Assembly: GCA_933207985.1 (NCBI GenBank)
Contig: OW240915.1
Location: forward strand, 125,514,221 to 125,578,220
Direction: 5' to 3'
DNA length: 64,000 nt
Origin: Pelobates cultripes
Taxonomy: Eukaryota > Chordata > Amphibia > Anura > Pelobatidae
Part shown: one piece after another, positions 53,269-62,840 of the stretch
How positions within the stretch are numbered: position 1 is the first letter of the stretch
How the letters are laid out: each line of letters starts with the position of its first letter
Translations under genes and position numbers: made by a program
The notes under the pieces: model-generated
What the model was told of the DNA's origin: nothing
What the model saw: the letters and a program-made list of their open reading frames with translations, nothing else
The model's database searches: none

Positions 53269-54265
53269 TGTGGCAAACCTAACCACTTGGACATTACTTA
53301 AGGACTATAGCTTTAAGTGTTGCTTGTACTGTTTTGAGGATGCGCATGTTTCTGTGTGTATAGACTGTAATTGATTAACGCTGTATTACTTGCATTGGCT
53401 ATCTGCCGAAAGCAGATAGCTGATTTCCTTTCGTTTCACGAACAGCGCCTTTGTGGGCCGTTCGTGAACCGAATAAACCACCCTGTAATAGCCCACACAT
53501 TGAGAGACATGTGGCGCTCGTTAACAGATTGCAACAATGTTGCAATCGGTAATTAGAGGCTCTCCTAGGTGGCCGTCGTTCGACTACCGACCACGCGGTG
53601 GTTGGCCATCTTGGATCCTTTGTTCCTCCAGCGGTGTTTGGTCGTCGAGCGCGTGGTACTAAAAACGGCTACTCGACGGCGCGAACACCGCTGGGCTTCC
53701 AGGCCGTTCGGGAGTTCCGGGCCGTTCGGTATTTTATTCCCCATATATCAATCGGTCTTTTAAGTGTGTGTTTTAATGAATATGTTTTTCGTGCGGCGTT
53801 CGGTTGTTTTAGCTGGGATCTGAGTGGTAATCTCATGAATGATGCACTCAGACCCCAGCTATCTACCGAACATCCATTCGTGCAAATAGACCTAATATTC
53901 GAAAAACTGTATATTTTAAAGTAAATTGACGTTCTGCTGCACAGAGGGATAATCCACTTAACGGTACATTCCAGTGGGAGGATCCCTCTCGTGCAGCAGT
54001 GACTGATGGGGGAAATGCTCTGTAATGTAAGTTCCCCACGTAGTCCACCCCTGGAATACCCCTGGGATAGGACTCAGGAAACCCCTTGCATGGGGAATTG
54101 TATAAATTGTGGATCCTATGAATAAAGCCTTTAGTTGACTCTCAGAACTGTGTTTCGTCCGGTTACTGGGGGATTTGGGATATTGCCTTACTTTTCAGCG
54201 CTTGACTGTGGATTACCCTCTGAACCAGCGGAGATCATGGGATTTATTATTGCCGCTCCGCTACA
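53269..54265 (+). mobile_element. Solo LTR (family c), plus orientation
   Basis: A 997 bp unit from TGTGGCAAACC to CCGCTACA is flanked by GACAT (53264-53268 and 54266-54270). Reverse complement of 20968-21946 along its length. AATAAAGCC (about 54121) is followed by CTGTGTTTCGTCCGG. Confidence 0.92.
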
Positions 54266-54643
54266 GACATGATCTTAAACCATAACAATGTTGTTCCCAA
54301 TAAAATTTTTGCATATTATTTCTTACTAACCCTTCAAATACTGTTCAAGTCACAGATGTTATGCTCAAGGGTCTATAATTTCTAGACAAAGATTTTGAAC
54401 CCTTTGTGAATATACAAACCAAAAATAATCCTGAAAGATTAAAAACAGAGGTTTGCTTATTTCCACATATAGATCCTTACGTACATGTGGCTTTGTTTAT
54501 ATTAAAATTATTTAGTTGTTGCAGCACCTTGTTTTGAGTCAAGCAATCAAAATATTTCTGCAAGTTTTTTCAGCAATCATTCCCATATCTCTTGCTATAG
54601 TGAAGATACTTATTTAAAATGTCTGCCTTTTCCTGATATTTTA
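54266..54643. other. Gene-free stretch
   Basis: Nothing can be supported between the solo LTR and the MITE. Confidence 0.5.
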
Positions 54644-55161
54644 TTCAAGTGATTCTATAGTGTCAGGAAAACAAAGTTGTTTTCCCTGCACTGTAGGTTC
54701 CTACAGTGCCCCCTTCCGCGGAGCTAAAGGGGTTAAAGCACCTTCAATCATCTACCTGCCTGTGGGGGTAGTGTGGGTGGAGCCAGAACAAGCGCCAAAG
54801 GACACCGGTGCTGGGTCAGGCTCCGCCCACACTCATCCCTCGCAGACGTGAGCTGGCCAGGGGAGACCTAATGGCAATGCTTAATTAATCAATACTTTCC
54901 TATAGGGATTCAGGTGACACTGCAAGTCCTAATGCATAGTGTGAGGACGTCCAGCATCATTTAGGTGACTAAAAGTTGTCTAAGCACCCAGAAGTCTTTC
55001 TGGTAGACCACCACTAGAGGTGGAGTTAACCCTGAGAGGTAATTATTGTAGTTTCTCAGAAACTGCAATAATTACCAATGTAGGATTAAGGAACATGGAA
55101 CATTGTACCCAGACCACTTCAATGAGCTGAATTGGTCTGGGTGTCTATAGTTTCCATTTAA
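54644..55161. mobile_element. TTAA-type MITE, near complete
   Basis: The left end has a hairpin around CTATAGTGTCAGGAAAACAA / TTGTTTTCCCTGCAC; the right end finishes CCATTTAA (TTAA at 55158-55161). The left TTAA is mutated to TTCA. The right half aligns with 3190-3471. A GGGGTTAA junction at 54729-54736 suggests a composite of two TTAA elements. Confidence 0.7.
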
Positions 55162-55413
55162 CACACCCATCGCAGAGTTCAGAGTATCTACACCATCATG
55201 TTTTTTTCTTTTTTGGTTTTTATGTTCTCATTTTCTAGTTTAGCCATTGAATCACCATTTTATTGGCTTCCTTATTTTGTCTGATTTAAATGCCCTTTAT
55301 AGTTTTTTATTTATTGGCATACTTTTCCACTAAGAAATATTACTTTAAGTTGTATACTTTATATTTGATACTTGATGTATTGAGAAGTGAACGTCTATTG
55401 GCTTGATACAGAT
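55162..55413. other. Gene-free spacer
   Basis: T-rich sequence without recognisable features. Confidence 0.5.
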
Positions 55414-56233
55414 TGTCAGGGTGGCGGTCCGGTGACCGGGACCCAGTATGCCTCATCTTGATATTAGGAGTCACTGTGTGGAAATGGACATTCAGGGCCT
55501 GGTGCAGGGTAACCGCACACCCCCTAGTGTTGAGCACCAGCACTGGTGCAGCCACATACCAAGGCCTTGATGCAGCTACTGCGGAACCCAGGTGCCACTG
55601 CAGCTTGGTTGGGGTCTCACCGTCTCCTACCCACCCTGGACTTACGACAAGGCTCCAGGTTCCACTGGGTGAACCACTCCTCCAAGAGAGTGAAGCAGTA
55701 ACAAGCTCTTAAAAGAGCTTAGTAGTGATTAGCTATGGTGTAATGCAGATTCCGCAGAACATATACAGGTTATATGAAAAATAATTACTGTTAAATGTGT
55801 CCCCTGTTCTGTAGTTTAAAACTACTGAACGATGTCTTTGTGCACCAAATGCCGGCGAGATGGCACCATGTAGAAAAGTCAAAACAGTGTCTGTGAGTTA
55901 AAATGACTGCCATCCATTGTTCTCACCATGTGCTTCATCCATTGTTCTCATCACGTGCCTCTGATACTTGAAATGGTGGCCACCCAGTAACTCCACAGTT
56001 TGTCTGGTAGTCTATCCAGCCGAACCAACAGATGAAACACATGGGGAACAGTGCAACAAACGAAGGGAATCATAAAAAATATGGGCAATAGTCATATGAT
56101 GTGTACAATCTCCAGTTTTGTCACAGGGCACAAATAGTGTTTTCAAATGCCATATCCCAGGGCCATAGTCAGAAGGTAGGAGGCGGGCAACCAGCCCCCT
56201 CCAAGAACACGTGGCGAGGTCTGTTCCGCCACA
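55414..56233 (-). repeat. 3' LTR of the gag-only element
   Basis: 820 bp. The minus strand starts TGTGGCGGAACAGACC directly after the purine tract (complement TTTCTCCCCTTTACCC) and ends CACCCTGACA. The R-U5 part (AAGCTGCAGTGG, CCAGGGTGGGT, CACTCTCTTGGAGGAG) is shared with 1-216 and with 58233-58751; the U3 is not shared with 58233-58751. Confidence 0.8.
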
Positions 56234-56616
56234 TTTCTCCCCTTTACCCACCAGACTAACAGGGTATCTGACCTCCTGTTGGTCAGTGCCCTGATTAGTC
56301 CAGCAACCCACCCACAAAACAGAATACACAGTACAACCCAGCCATGAAAATTGGTTACTACACCTGGAGTAGTGGGTCACTTGTTCATGTCTAGGAGCTC
56401 CACCTCGGCTCTGGGGGTACTAGCACTCTGGATCGGTAGGTTGCTGAGTGGGCAGAGACCGGCAGTACTCTGCCCTGTTGTCAGTGCTACCACAGGAGTA
56501 GCCTGGTTGGAGCCCAGGTGAGGGAACGGTGTAGTAGGCTCCTCACTCCAGACCTGGGGCTGCTGCTGGAGGGGAAGCCAGGCTGTCTCCCCTTTGGATG
56601 AACAACCCTGCTGCTG

Positions 56617-58119
56617 CTAGGGGACAGGACTGACCGTCCCTACCCCCTGTGATGCATGTGCAGAGACCACGGTCCCATCTGCATTGGTGTAGAGCTTAGC
56701 ATCTCCCCTTTGTGGACTAGGCTGCCGCTGGGGAGGTGAACCGATGGTCTCCACCCTCAATAGAATACTTTGCCGCTGGGGAGTAGGATCGACTGTCCGT
56801 ACTCCCTGTAGCTTGGGCGCAGAGACCACGGTCCCACCTGAGCCATTGTGGGGCTTATCATCTCCCCTTGGTGGGCTAGGCTGCCGCTGAGGATAGAGGG
56901 TAACAAGCTCCTCTCCCTGAACCATAGACTGCCGCTGGGGAGAGGGGGTACCAAGTTCCTCTCTCTTACACACTTTCAGCCCCTGGGGAGAGGGGGTGAC
57001 CGGCTCCTCTCCTTGACACTCGCTCTGCTGGGGGAAGGGGGGACCGACTGTCCCTGCTCCCTGCAGGACATTCTGCCGCTGAGGAGGAAGGACAGCACCT
57101 TTGGCTCCCTGGGACTCGCTTGACTGCTGGGGAGAGGGACCGACTTTCTCCTCTCCTAAGAACTCACATTGCCGCTGGGGAGGAAAGACGGCACCTTTGT
57201 CTCCCTGTAATTCACTGGACTGCTGGAGAGAGGGACCAACTGTCTCCTCTCCTAAGGACACATACTGCTGCTGGGGAGGAAGGAAGACACCTTCAACTCC
57301 CAGGAACTCACGCTGCCACTGGGGAGGAAGGACGACACCTTCAGCTCCCTGGAACTCACACTGCCACTGGGGAGAGAGACCGGTTGTCTCCTCTCCCTGG
57401 AACTCGCTCTGCCACTGGGGATCTGGGTTGGCTGCCCAGCATCCCTGTAGGGCCGGTAGGGAGACCTTGGTCCCATCTCCACCTGCCACCTGGGGGTCTT
57501 CCCATGACCGGTCTATGCTGTCTCTCCTGCTGAAGGGTTGTAGGTCTAAGTCTGCCAGGAGGGTAAATGAGGGCTGAATGGAGCAGAGCATGTAGGCCTG
57601 CTCCAGTTCCCACTCCATGGTTACCAGGTGTGTCATGTCTGGTTTTACCTGGTCGTCGTCAACCCAAATGTGCATGCCCATCCTGTAGTCAAGGATGTCC
57701 CAGAATCGGAACTCTTCCGTGCTGTCGAAATCAGGCTCCTCCTCCATGGCATCCAGTAGTAGACCAGGAACATCATACTCATCCCCCTCAGGCCTGTTGA
57801 GCTCCTCCATCTCGGGGTTATGCTGCACTGTATACCACCAGAGGGCCTGGTAGGCATCTTCCAGCCAAATCTCCTTCCATAACAGTCTCTTGAGCTCTGT
57901 CACCCACTCGTCCAGGGGCTGCTCTCCGAGGAAAGACATTTGTAGAGCTACTTGCCTCACTTGCCGTTGTTCTTCACTGGGGAGCCTCTCACCTCGACGC
58001 TGCACATACTCCAGGGCTTCGTCCCAAAGTTCCTTTCTGGCGGCCTCCCGGTAGTCCATCATGGCGTCCTCTGATATAGGCCCATCCTCCAGGAGCTCCT
58101 GCAATCTTCCTTCCTCCAT
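56617..58119 (-). CDS. Gag-like protein with Gln/Pro-rich tandem repeats (500 residues)
   Basis: Starts at ATG about 90 bases after the primer site. Residues 1-200 are acidic and helical, with KELWDEALEYVQRRGERLP, DEWVTELKRLLWKEIWLEDA and NRPEGDEYDVPGLLLDAMEE. Residues about 225-490 are roughly a dozen imperfect units of 19-22 residues, pattern PPQWQ-EFQG-E-V-PSP. There is no zinc knuckle, protease DSG or RT motif. The stop at 56617 is UAG inside a Gln run (next codons CAG CAG CAG); the frame stays open 80 codons more to TGA at 56377. I read it as gag by position (LTR, primer site, then gene) but cannot name the family; a host-like scaffold protein captured by the element is another possibility. 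Confidence 0.75.
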   Translation of the reverse strand: MEEGRLQELLEDGPISEDAMMDYREAARKELWDEALEYVQRRGERLPSEEQRQVRQVALQMSFLGEQPLDEWVTELKRLLWKEIWLEDAYQALWWYTVQHNPEMEELNRPEGDEYDVPGLLLDAMEEEPDFDSTEEFRFWDILDYRMGMHIWVDDDQVKPDMTHLVTMEWELEQAYMLCSIQPSFTLLADLDLQPFSRRDSIDRSWEDPQVAGGDGTKVSLPALQGCWAANPDPQWQSEFQGEETTGLSPQWQCEFQGAEGVVLPPQWQREFLGVEGVFLPPQQQYVSLGEETVGPSLQQSSELQGDKGAVFPPQRQCEFLGEEKVGPSPQQSSESQGAKGAVLPPQRQNVLQGAGTVGPPFPQQSECQGEEPVTPSPQGLKVCKREELGTPSPQRQSMVQGEELVTLYPQRQPSPPRGDDKPHNGSGGTVVSAPKLQGVRTVDPTPQRQSILLRVETIGSPPQRQPSPQRGDAKLYTNADGTVVSAHASQGVGTVSPVP

Positions 58120-58210
58120 ATTGCTGTAGATAGGGACGCTGCACGATAGCTAACTCTATTCCTCTGTTGTAAATCCGTAGCATTGCCGGTGTCTCTGAGC
58201 AGTTTCTCCC

Positions 58211-58231
58211 ACTATCCCACCGCTACCACCA
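58211..58231 (-). other. Primer-binding site of the gag-only element, tRNA-Leu type
   Basis: The minus strand reads TGGTGGTAGCGGTGGGATAG one base after the LTR. It agrees with the complement of tRNA-Leu 3' end (TGGTGGCAGCGGTGGGAT) at all but one position. Confidence 0.75.
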
Positions 58232-58232
58232 A

Positions 58233-58751
58233 TGTAACGGATCACCTGGCACATCGACTGGGTACCTCCGTTGAAGGATGCTCCTAGCACTTACAGAGGG
58301 CTCCAAGCGCTCCGCAAACACCACAACCACCGCAGACCCCACGAACCACTGCAGCTTGGTTAGGGTATGGACTTACGACAAGGCTCCAGGTTCCAGTGGG
58401 TGAACCTCTCCTCCAAGAGAGTGAAGCAGGAACAAGCTCTTAAAATAGCTTAGTAGTGATTAGCTAAGGGAGTATGCAGAGCATAGCAATCCCTCGTAGT
58501 GATATAGTAATTCCCCCAATAAGAGACAGGACTCTAGATTGAGGGTGAAGAAGAACTGACTGTACTGGCACATACAGCCTCTTTTATTCACATTCTACAA
58601 ACATAGTACTACCCACAGGGTTTGGAGAACAACCAATCAACACATTACAACACAGCTAACACATTCATTACATTAGAAATCCCCTCCTCTGCCTGTGATA
58701 CAATTATCTCAACACAATAGAGGAAAATACAGTATTATAAAACATATAACA
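58233..58751 (-). repeat. 5' LTR of the gag-only element
   Basis: 519 bp. The minus strand starts TGTTATATGTTTTATAATAC and ends CCGTTACA. It carries AATAAAAGAGG and AGTCAGTTCTTCTTCACCCT, also present in 11820-12200. It shares about 140 bp of R-U5 with the 3' LTR but its U3 differs. Confidence 0.8.
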
Positions 58752-59381
58752 GGGATCCCAAAACATGCAAAGGGCAGAGGACTTGTAGCAACTGCCTGCA
58801 GGAAACAACTGAAACAAAAGGATTCATGGAAAAGGAACGGGTGTGGAAACATAAGGCAAACATTTAAAGGAATCCAAGAGACTGGGAATTCCAGGAACAG
58901 TATACAGGAATGAACCCAGAAAACCCAGCATAAAGAAAACCAGACATGGAATAGAAAACCAGAAAAACTAAACAAGAATTGTAAAAAGAGTACTGGATAC
59001 CAGAAGCCAAATCCAGAAACGATCCGCAGCCAGGAACAGGATCTGACACAGATATTCTATTCTTTCTCAGTTTTTTTTCCCCACAAAATAATTTTTGCCA
59101 GTCAATTACCTTTTTTTTTTAAATATATGTTTTAGAATGCCCCATGTGCATTTGCTTTTTTGAGTTTATTTTATAAGACCCCATATTGTGATCACTATTT
59201 TCCAAGTGCTCCCTTACTTGAATGTTTGACTAAAGATCCACATTGCTCATTATAACCAGACTGGGTGCTTCTAACAATTGTGACATGAAAGGGGTCATTT
59301 AAAAGGTTCAAAGGCCTGATTTCTCTTGCTGAACAGCTTGTCTGTCTATCCTAATTTATGTCTGGGTAATTATAATCTCCT
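58752..59381. other. Gene-free stretch
   Basis: 58860-59050 is purine-rich with repeated AAAACCAG words resembling the gypsy LTR leader composition, but no boundary can be set. Confidence 0.4.
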
Positions 59382-59560
59382 TTATTTAGTGAGAAATGTG
59401 CCCAGATGTGCAATTTTACCAATTTGCTCTAGCAGCTGCACTTCCTCATCAATATCAACATTAGGTGATTTATAACATATCTCAATAATAGTTTTACCCT
59501 TCTTTTGCACCAAGCAGATATCTACGCATAACCCTTCAGTATCATTCCCCCCCTCCCATT
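59382..59560 (-). pseudogene. CR1-type LINE endonuclease fragment
   Basis: About 55 residues on the minus strand, GLCVDICLVQKKGKTIIEIC, then a YKSPNVDIDEE-like segment and LLEQIGKIAHLGTF, resemble the endonuclease of CR1/L2 LINEs (…YRPPN…). The flanks are not CR1. Confidence 0.6.
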
Positions 59561-59639
59561 TTATTCTCTCCCCCTCCTTCCCCATTTCGACACTCCCATA
59601 CCCCTCCCATTTCATTCTCTCTCCCCCTCCATTTCATTT

Positions 59640-59817
59640 TACCCCGACACCCGGCAGGTAGCGGGGCATACCAATGTGCTTCCTCTTCCAGCTCCCTCGC
59701 GGCGCCCGTAGCGTTGCGGGCCGAGATGGCGTTACATCTTCCAGCTCCGGCGGCATCGATCTGATCTTGTGAGCTGAAGCACACAGAGTGCTCCCTCGCG
59801 CGCCCGCCGGGTGTCAG
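59640..59817. other. GC-rich segment left of the hAT-type MITE
   Basis: A GC-rich, CpG-containing stretch (CGCGGCGCCCG, CGCGCGCCCGCC) with no recognisable gene, possibly the flank or an older part of the same repeat. Confidence 0.4.
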
Positions 59818-60039
59818 CAGGGCCAGCCTTGGGGGGGCCCTGACGTGGCCGCCTCCTGGGCCCCCCAGGAGAAGAGGCTGGCCCTGTGGGTACATACCGG
59901 GTCGCAGGGCCCCCTGCGACCCGGTATGTACCCACTGAATGTGGGGCCCGCCGCCCGGACGACCTGAGCAGTCCGGGCCCCCCAGGACCGCCGGGCCCAT
60001 GACAACCGTTGCGGTTGTCATGCCCTGATGGCGGCCCTG
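59818..60039. mobile_element. hAT-type MITE with perfect palindromes
   Basis: Left end CAGGGCCAGCC, right end inverted CAGGGCCGCC, a TIR typical of hAT elements. The flanking 8-mers GGTGTCAG and GGTGCACA agree at five of eight positions, weak support for an 8 bp target duplication. Internally it has a 22 bp perfect-arm palindrome (59888-59909 / 59912-59933) and a 10 bp one (59999-60008 / 60012-60021). No transposase. Confidence 0.6.
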
Positions 60040-60047
60040 GGTGCACA

Positions 60048-60899
60048 TATCCTTTTTCCAACTTGGAATTTTGACATGTAGTCAACCTGCGCACATGTCC
60101 TATTTGGGACATTTGTAAGGCCGACCAATGTATTTTACCCCCACCAAACCATATATTTCTGAAAAGTAGACACGCCAGGGTATTTCAAATGGTGGTATTT
60201 TAACACTTTCCATGCACTAATTCTACCACCAGACTTTGTCAAACTGTTAGGTAGTATTTTTTTGTGTGTTTTTTCCACATACATTGTATTTCAGGCATGA
60301 ATTAACAGATCCTGTTATGTGCCACTGCAAACACCCCAATATGTGTTGAGCAACATCTCCTGAGTACAGTGATATCACCCATGCATAGGTTTGCTGGGTT
60401 GTTTGGGGGCTAAAAGGCCACGATCGAGACTTGTACATATCAGTTTTTCAACTTGATATATAGGTATGCTTGGCCTATCTTCAGTTTGGCATATTTTTGC
60501 ATCCCCCAGTTAATGTTAACATTATGAAAGTTTATATTTTTATAAATTAGACATTCCAGGGTATGAATTAACAGGTATGAATTATGGTGTGTTTTCACAT
60601 CCTTCTCCCAACCATTGTGCTAAACAAATTTCAGAGAGTGTGCATGGTGGTAATTTTTTAATTCTGCTTTTTATGCACACGTCATCTGGTTTTGGCCAGC
60701 CAGTTATATGTTACTACCATAAAACTTTTTTAACCAAATGTGCAGGTATCAAATGCACCTTTAGCAGCATTCTCTAAACTAACTCCTGCAAAAAGAATCT
60801 AACTGGAGAGTTAGGGGAAGGAAACTAACTAAATTTTCCTGCGTTAAAAAAACCCCCCAAAAAACAGTGCAAAGGGGTGTCTGTCCTTTTCCCTTTTTT
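60048..60899 (-). other. Non-coding 3' side of a piggyBac-type element
   Basis: This stretch has no gene. It lies directly downstream of the transposase remnant and contains GTAGACACGCCAGGGTATTT and related words that recur as TAGACATTCCAGGGTATG at 60547, suggesting an internal duplication. Confidence 0.4.
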
Positions 60900-62110
60900 A
60901 TAACAGACCCGGCAACGTTTCAGGGGATTTGTTTTTTTTGCAGTTGGCAGTATTTTAAAAATAAAATTTATTTTTTAAAGAGTATAAATGAATTATGTGT
61001 TGCTGCTTTCAACAGGTAGCCACCTTTTTAAACCAGGCTTTTGTCTTTCTTAAGATAAGATATGGCTGCATCAGCTGATCAGCCAAATCAACACCCCCAT
61101 GTGCCTGTTATAAGCCCTGATGCAAACAGGTTTGGTCTGTACTCTGCCTCGGACAGTGACGTCTGACATGCTTTCATCATGGATGGTGGTTAGTATATTA
61201 ACATCCTTCCTGTCCTTAAATTTTATTGCAAGCACTTTAGCTTTGTGCAGACCTTTACATTCACTTTTTTTTTTATTTGGCCTCTATAAAAGGTCTGGGG
61301 AAATCATTGGCATTTCTTCTCACAGTGCCACAGGCCAGTACCTGCAAACCATAAAGAGTTTGAAACAAACAGACAACCTTTATTGAACAAGGGGATCAGT
61401 AGGTCCCAAACAAGTTTCCCGCTTGTCCCCAGAGAGTCAGGACAGCCAGGAGGGTCCAGTTGACCATCTTTCCCCTCATATACACGAAAGGCAAATGTAT
61501 AGCCACTTTCGCTCTCGCACAGTTTGCAGAATTTTACGCCATACCTAGAGTGCATTGAGGGGATGTATTGTTTTAATCCTAATTTCCCTTTATATTTAAT
61601 TAATGATTCATAATTTTGTTGGGGAGTATAAAACTTAAGTAAATTTGTGCTGAAGATGGTCTACCAGTGGGCATATTTTATGAAGCCTATCATATTGGGT
61701 GTGATCTCTGGGGTGACAGAGGGTATTGTCATTGAAATGTAAGTATCTCAGCAGCAGCTCATATCTTGTTCTAGACATTGTTTGGGAGTACACCGGACTA
61801 GAACAGATTTGGTTGGTGCTCCAATAAGAGTGAATTGATGGCTTCTTTATAATCCCCATGGGACTTGTAAGAGCCCAGAAGTTCAGCGACATCTGTGGGA
61901 TGCTAAGCACACTCCTCCCTGACTGCATAGCTATCTGGATTGGTATCAATAAATTGGGTAGCATATAAAATAGTCTGGGGAGCAAATCGCCTCCCAGATG
62001 GAATGCCCTAAAAATAACTCCATGTATTGTATAGGGGAGAAGTCATCCACATTCACATTAATGCCTTCGTTGGCACTAAAAGGAGGGATGCTGGGCTAAG
62101 CTGACTGTGG
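60900..62110 (-). pseudogene. piggyBac-type transposase remnant
   Basis: In order on the minus strand: FWALTSPMGIIKKPSIHSYW, SQTMSRTRYELLLRYLHFND and PRDHTQYDRLHKICPLVDHL (61985-61635), YGVKFCKLCESESGYTFAF and GKLVWDLLIPLFNKG (61555-61304), KVLAIKFKDRKDV, ILTTIHDESM, and HGGVDLADQLMQPYL near 61070-61110. These are DDE piggyBac domain segments (compare MGGVDLxDQ). Frameshifts and at least one stop break the gene; the N-terminus is missing. Confidence 0.85.
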
Positions 62111-62284
62111 AGCTACCTGTCCTCCTCCACATTCGGCGTAGCAGGGGAAGCACAGCTTCTTTTAGCAGCTGGCTCACACACAGATGACATGTTACTAGAC
62201 CAGGGATGTTTTAGCCACGAGGCAAACAAGGCATTTGCCTTGGGCTGCATTTTCCAGGGGGCGGCAAAAATACCGCCCCGAAAT

Positions 62285-62840
62285 GCCCAGGGCCTGAGCC
62301 TGTCTCCACAACACCACTACCCTCAGTGCCTGAGCCTGTCTCCACAACACCACTACCCTCAGTGCCTGAGCCTGTCTCCACAACACCACTAACCTCAGTG
62401 CCTGAACCTGTCTCCACAACACCACTAACCTCAGTGCCTGAGCCTGTCTCCACAACACCACTAACCTCAGTGCCTGAGCCTGTCTCCACAACACCACTAA
62501 CCTCAGTGCCTGAGCCTGTCAGTACCTGAGCCTGTCTCCACAACACCACTACCCTCAGTACCTGAGCCTGTCTCCACAACAACACTACCTTCAGTGCCTG
62601 AGCCTGTCTCCACAACACCACTACCCTCAGTACCTGAGCCGGTCTCCACAACACCACTAACCTCAGTGCCTGAGCCTGTCTCCACAACACCACTAACCTC
62701 AGTGCCTGAGCCTGTCTCCACAACACCACTACCCTCAGTACCTGAGCCTGTCTCCACAACACCACTAACCTCAGTGCCTGAGCCTGTCTCCACAACACCA
62801 CTACCCTCAGTACCTGAGCCGGTCTCCACAACACCATTAC
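62285..62840. repeat. 36 bp minisatellite, about 15 copies
   Basis: The unit CCTGAGCCTGTCTCCACAAC plus ACCACTACCCTCAGTG repeats head to tail, with a partial-unit joint at about 62512-62530. Variants are ACC/CCC, GTG/GTA and AACCTG. Because 36 is a multiple of 3, long open frames arise on both strands; they are by-products. Confidence 0.95.

Larger units (their letters stand above)
55414..58751 (-). mobile_element. Gag-only LTR retroelement
   Basis: In minus orientation: LTR (58233-58751), tRNA-Leu primer site (58211-58231), one long gag-like gene (58119 to 56617, extending to 56377 past an amber codon), purine tract (56234-56249) and LTR (55414-56233). There is no protease, RT, RNase H, integrase or env, and no room for them: the gene ends about 130 bp before the purine tract. 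It must depend on enzymes supplied by another element. A second copy of the family is at 1-3005. Confidence 0.8.

Noticed and set aside
56617..56619. Programmed readthrough of UAG
   Set aside because: It is not in a known readthrough context that I can support and lies in a CAG run, so a single C to T change explains it. Kept only as a weak finding.
57101..57577. 158- and 137-residue plus-strand frames with Trp/Gly-rich repeats
   Set aside because: They are antisense to the repeat region of the gag-like gene and inherit its periodicity.
62285..62840. CRISPR-like array
   Set aside because: The 36 bp units are directly adjacent without spacers, and the context is a eukaryotic genome; it is a minisatellite.
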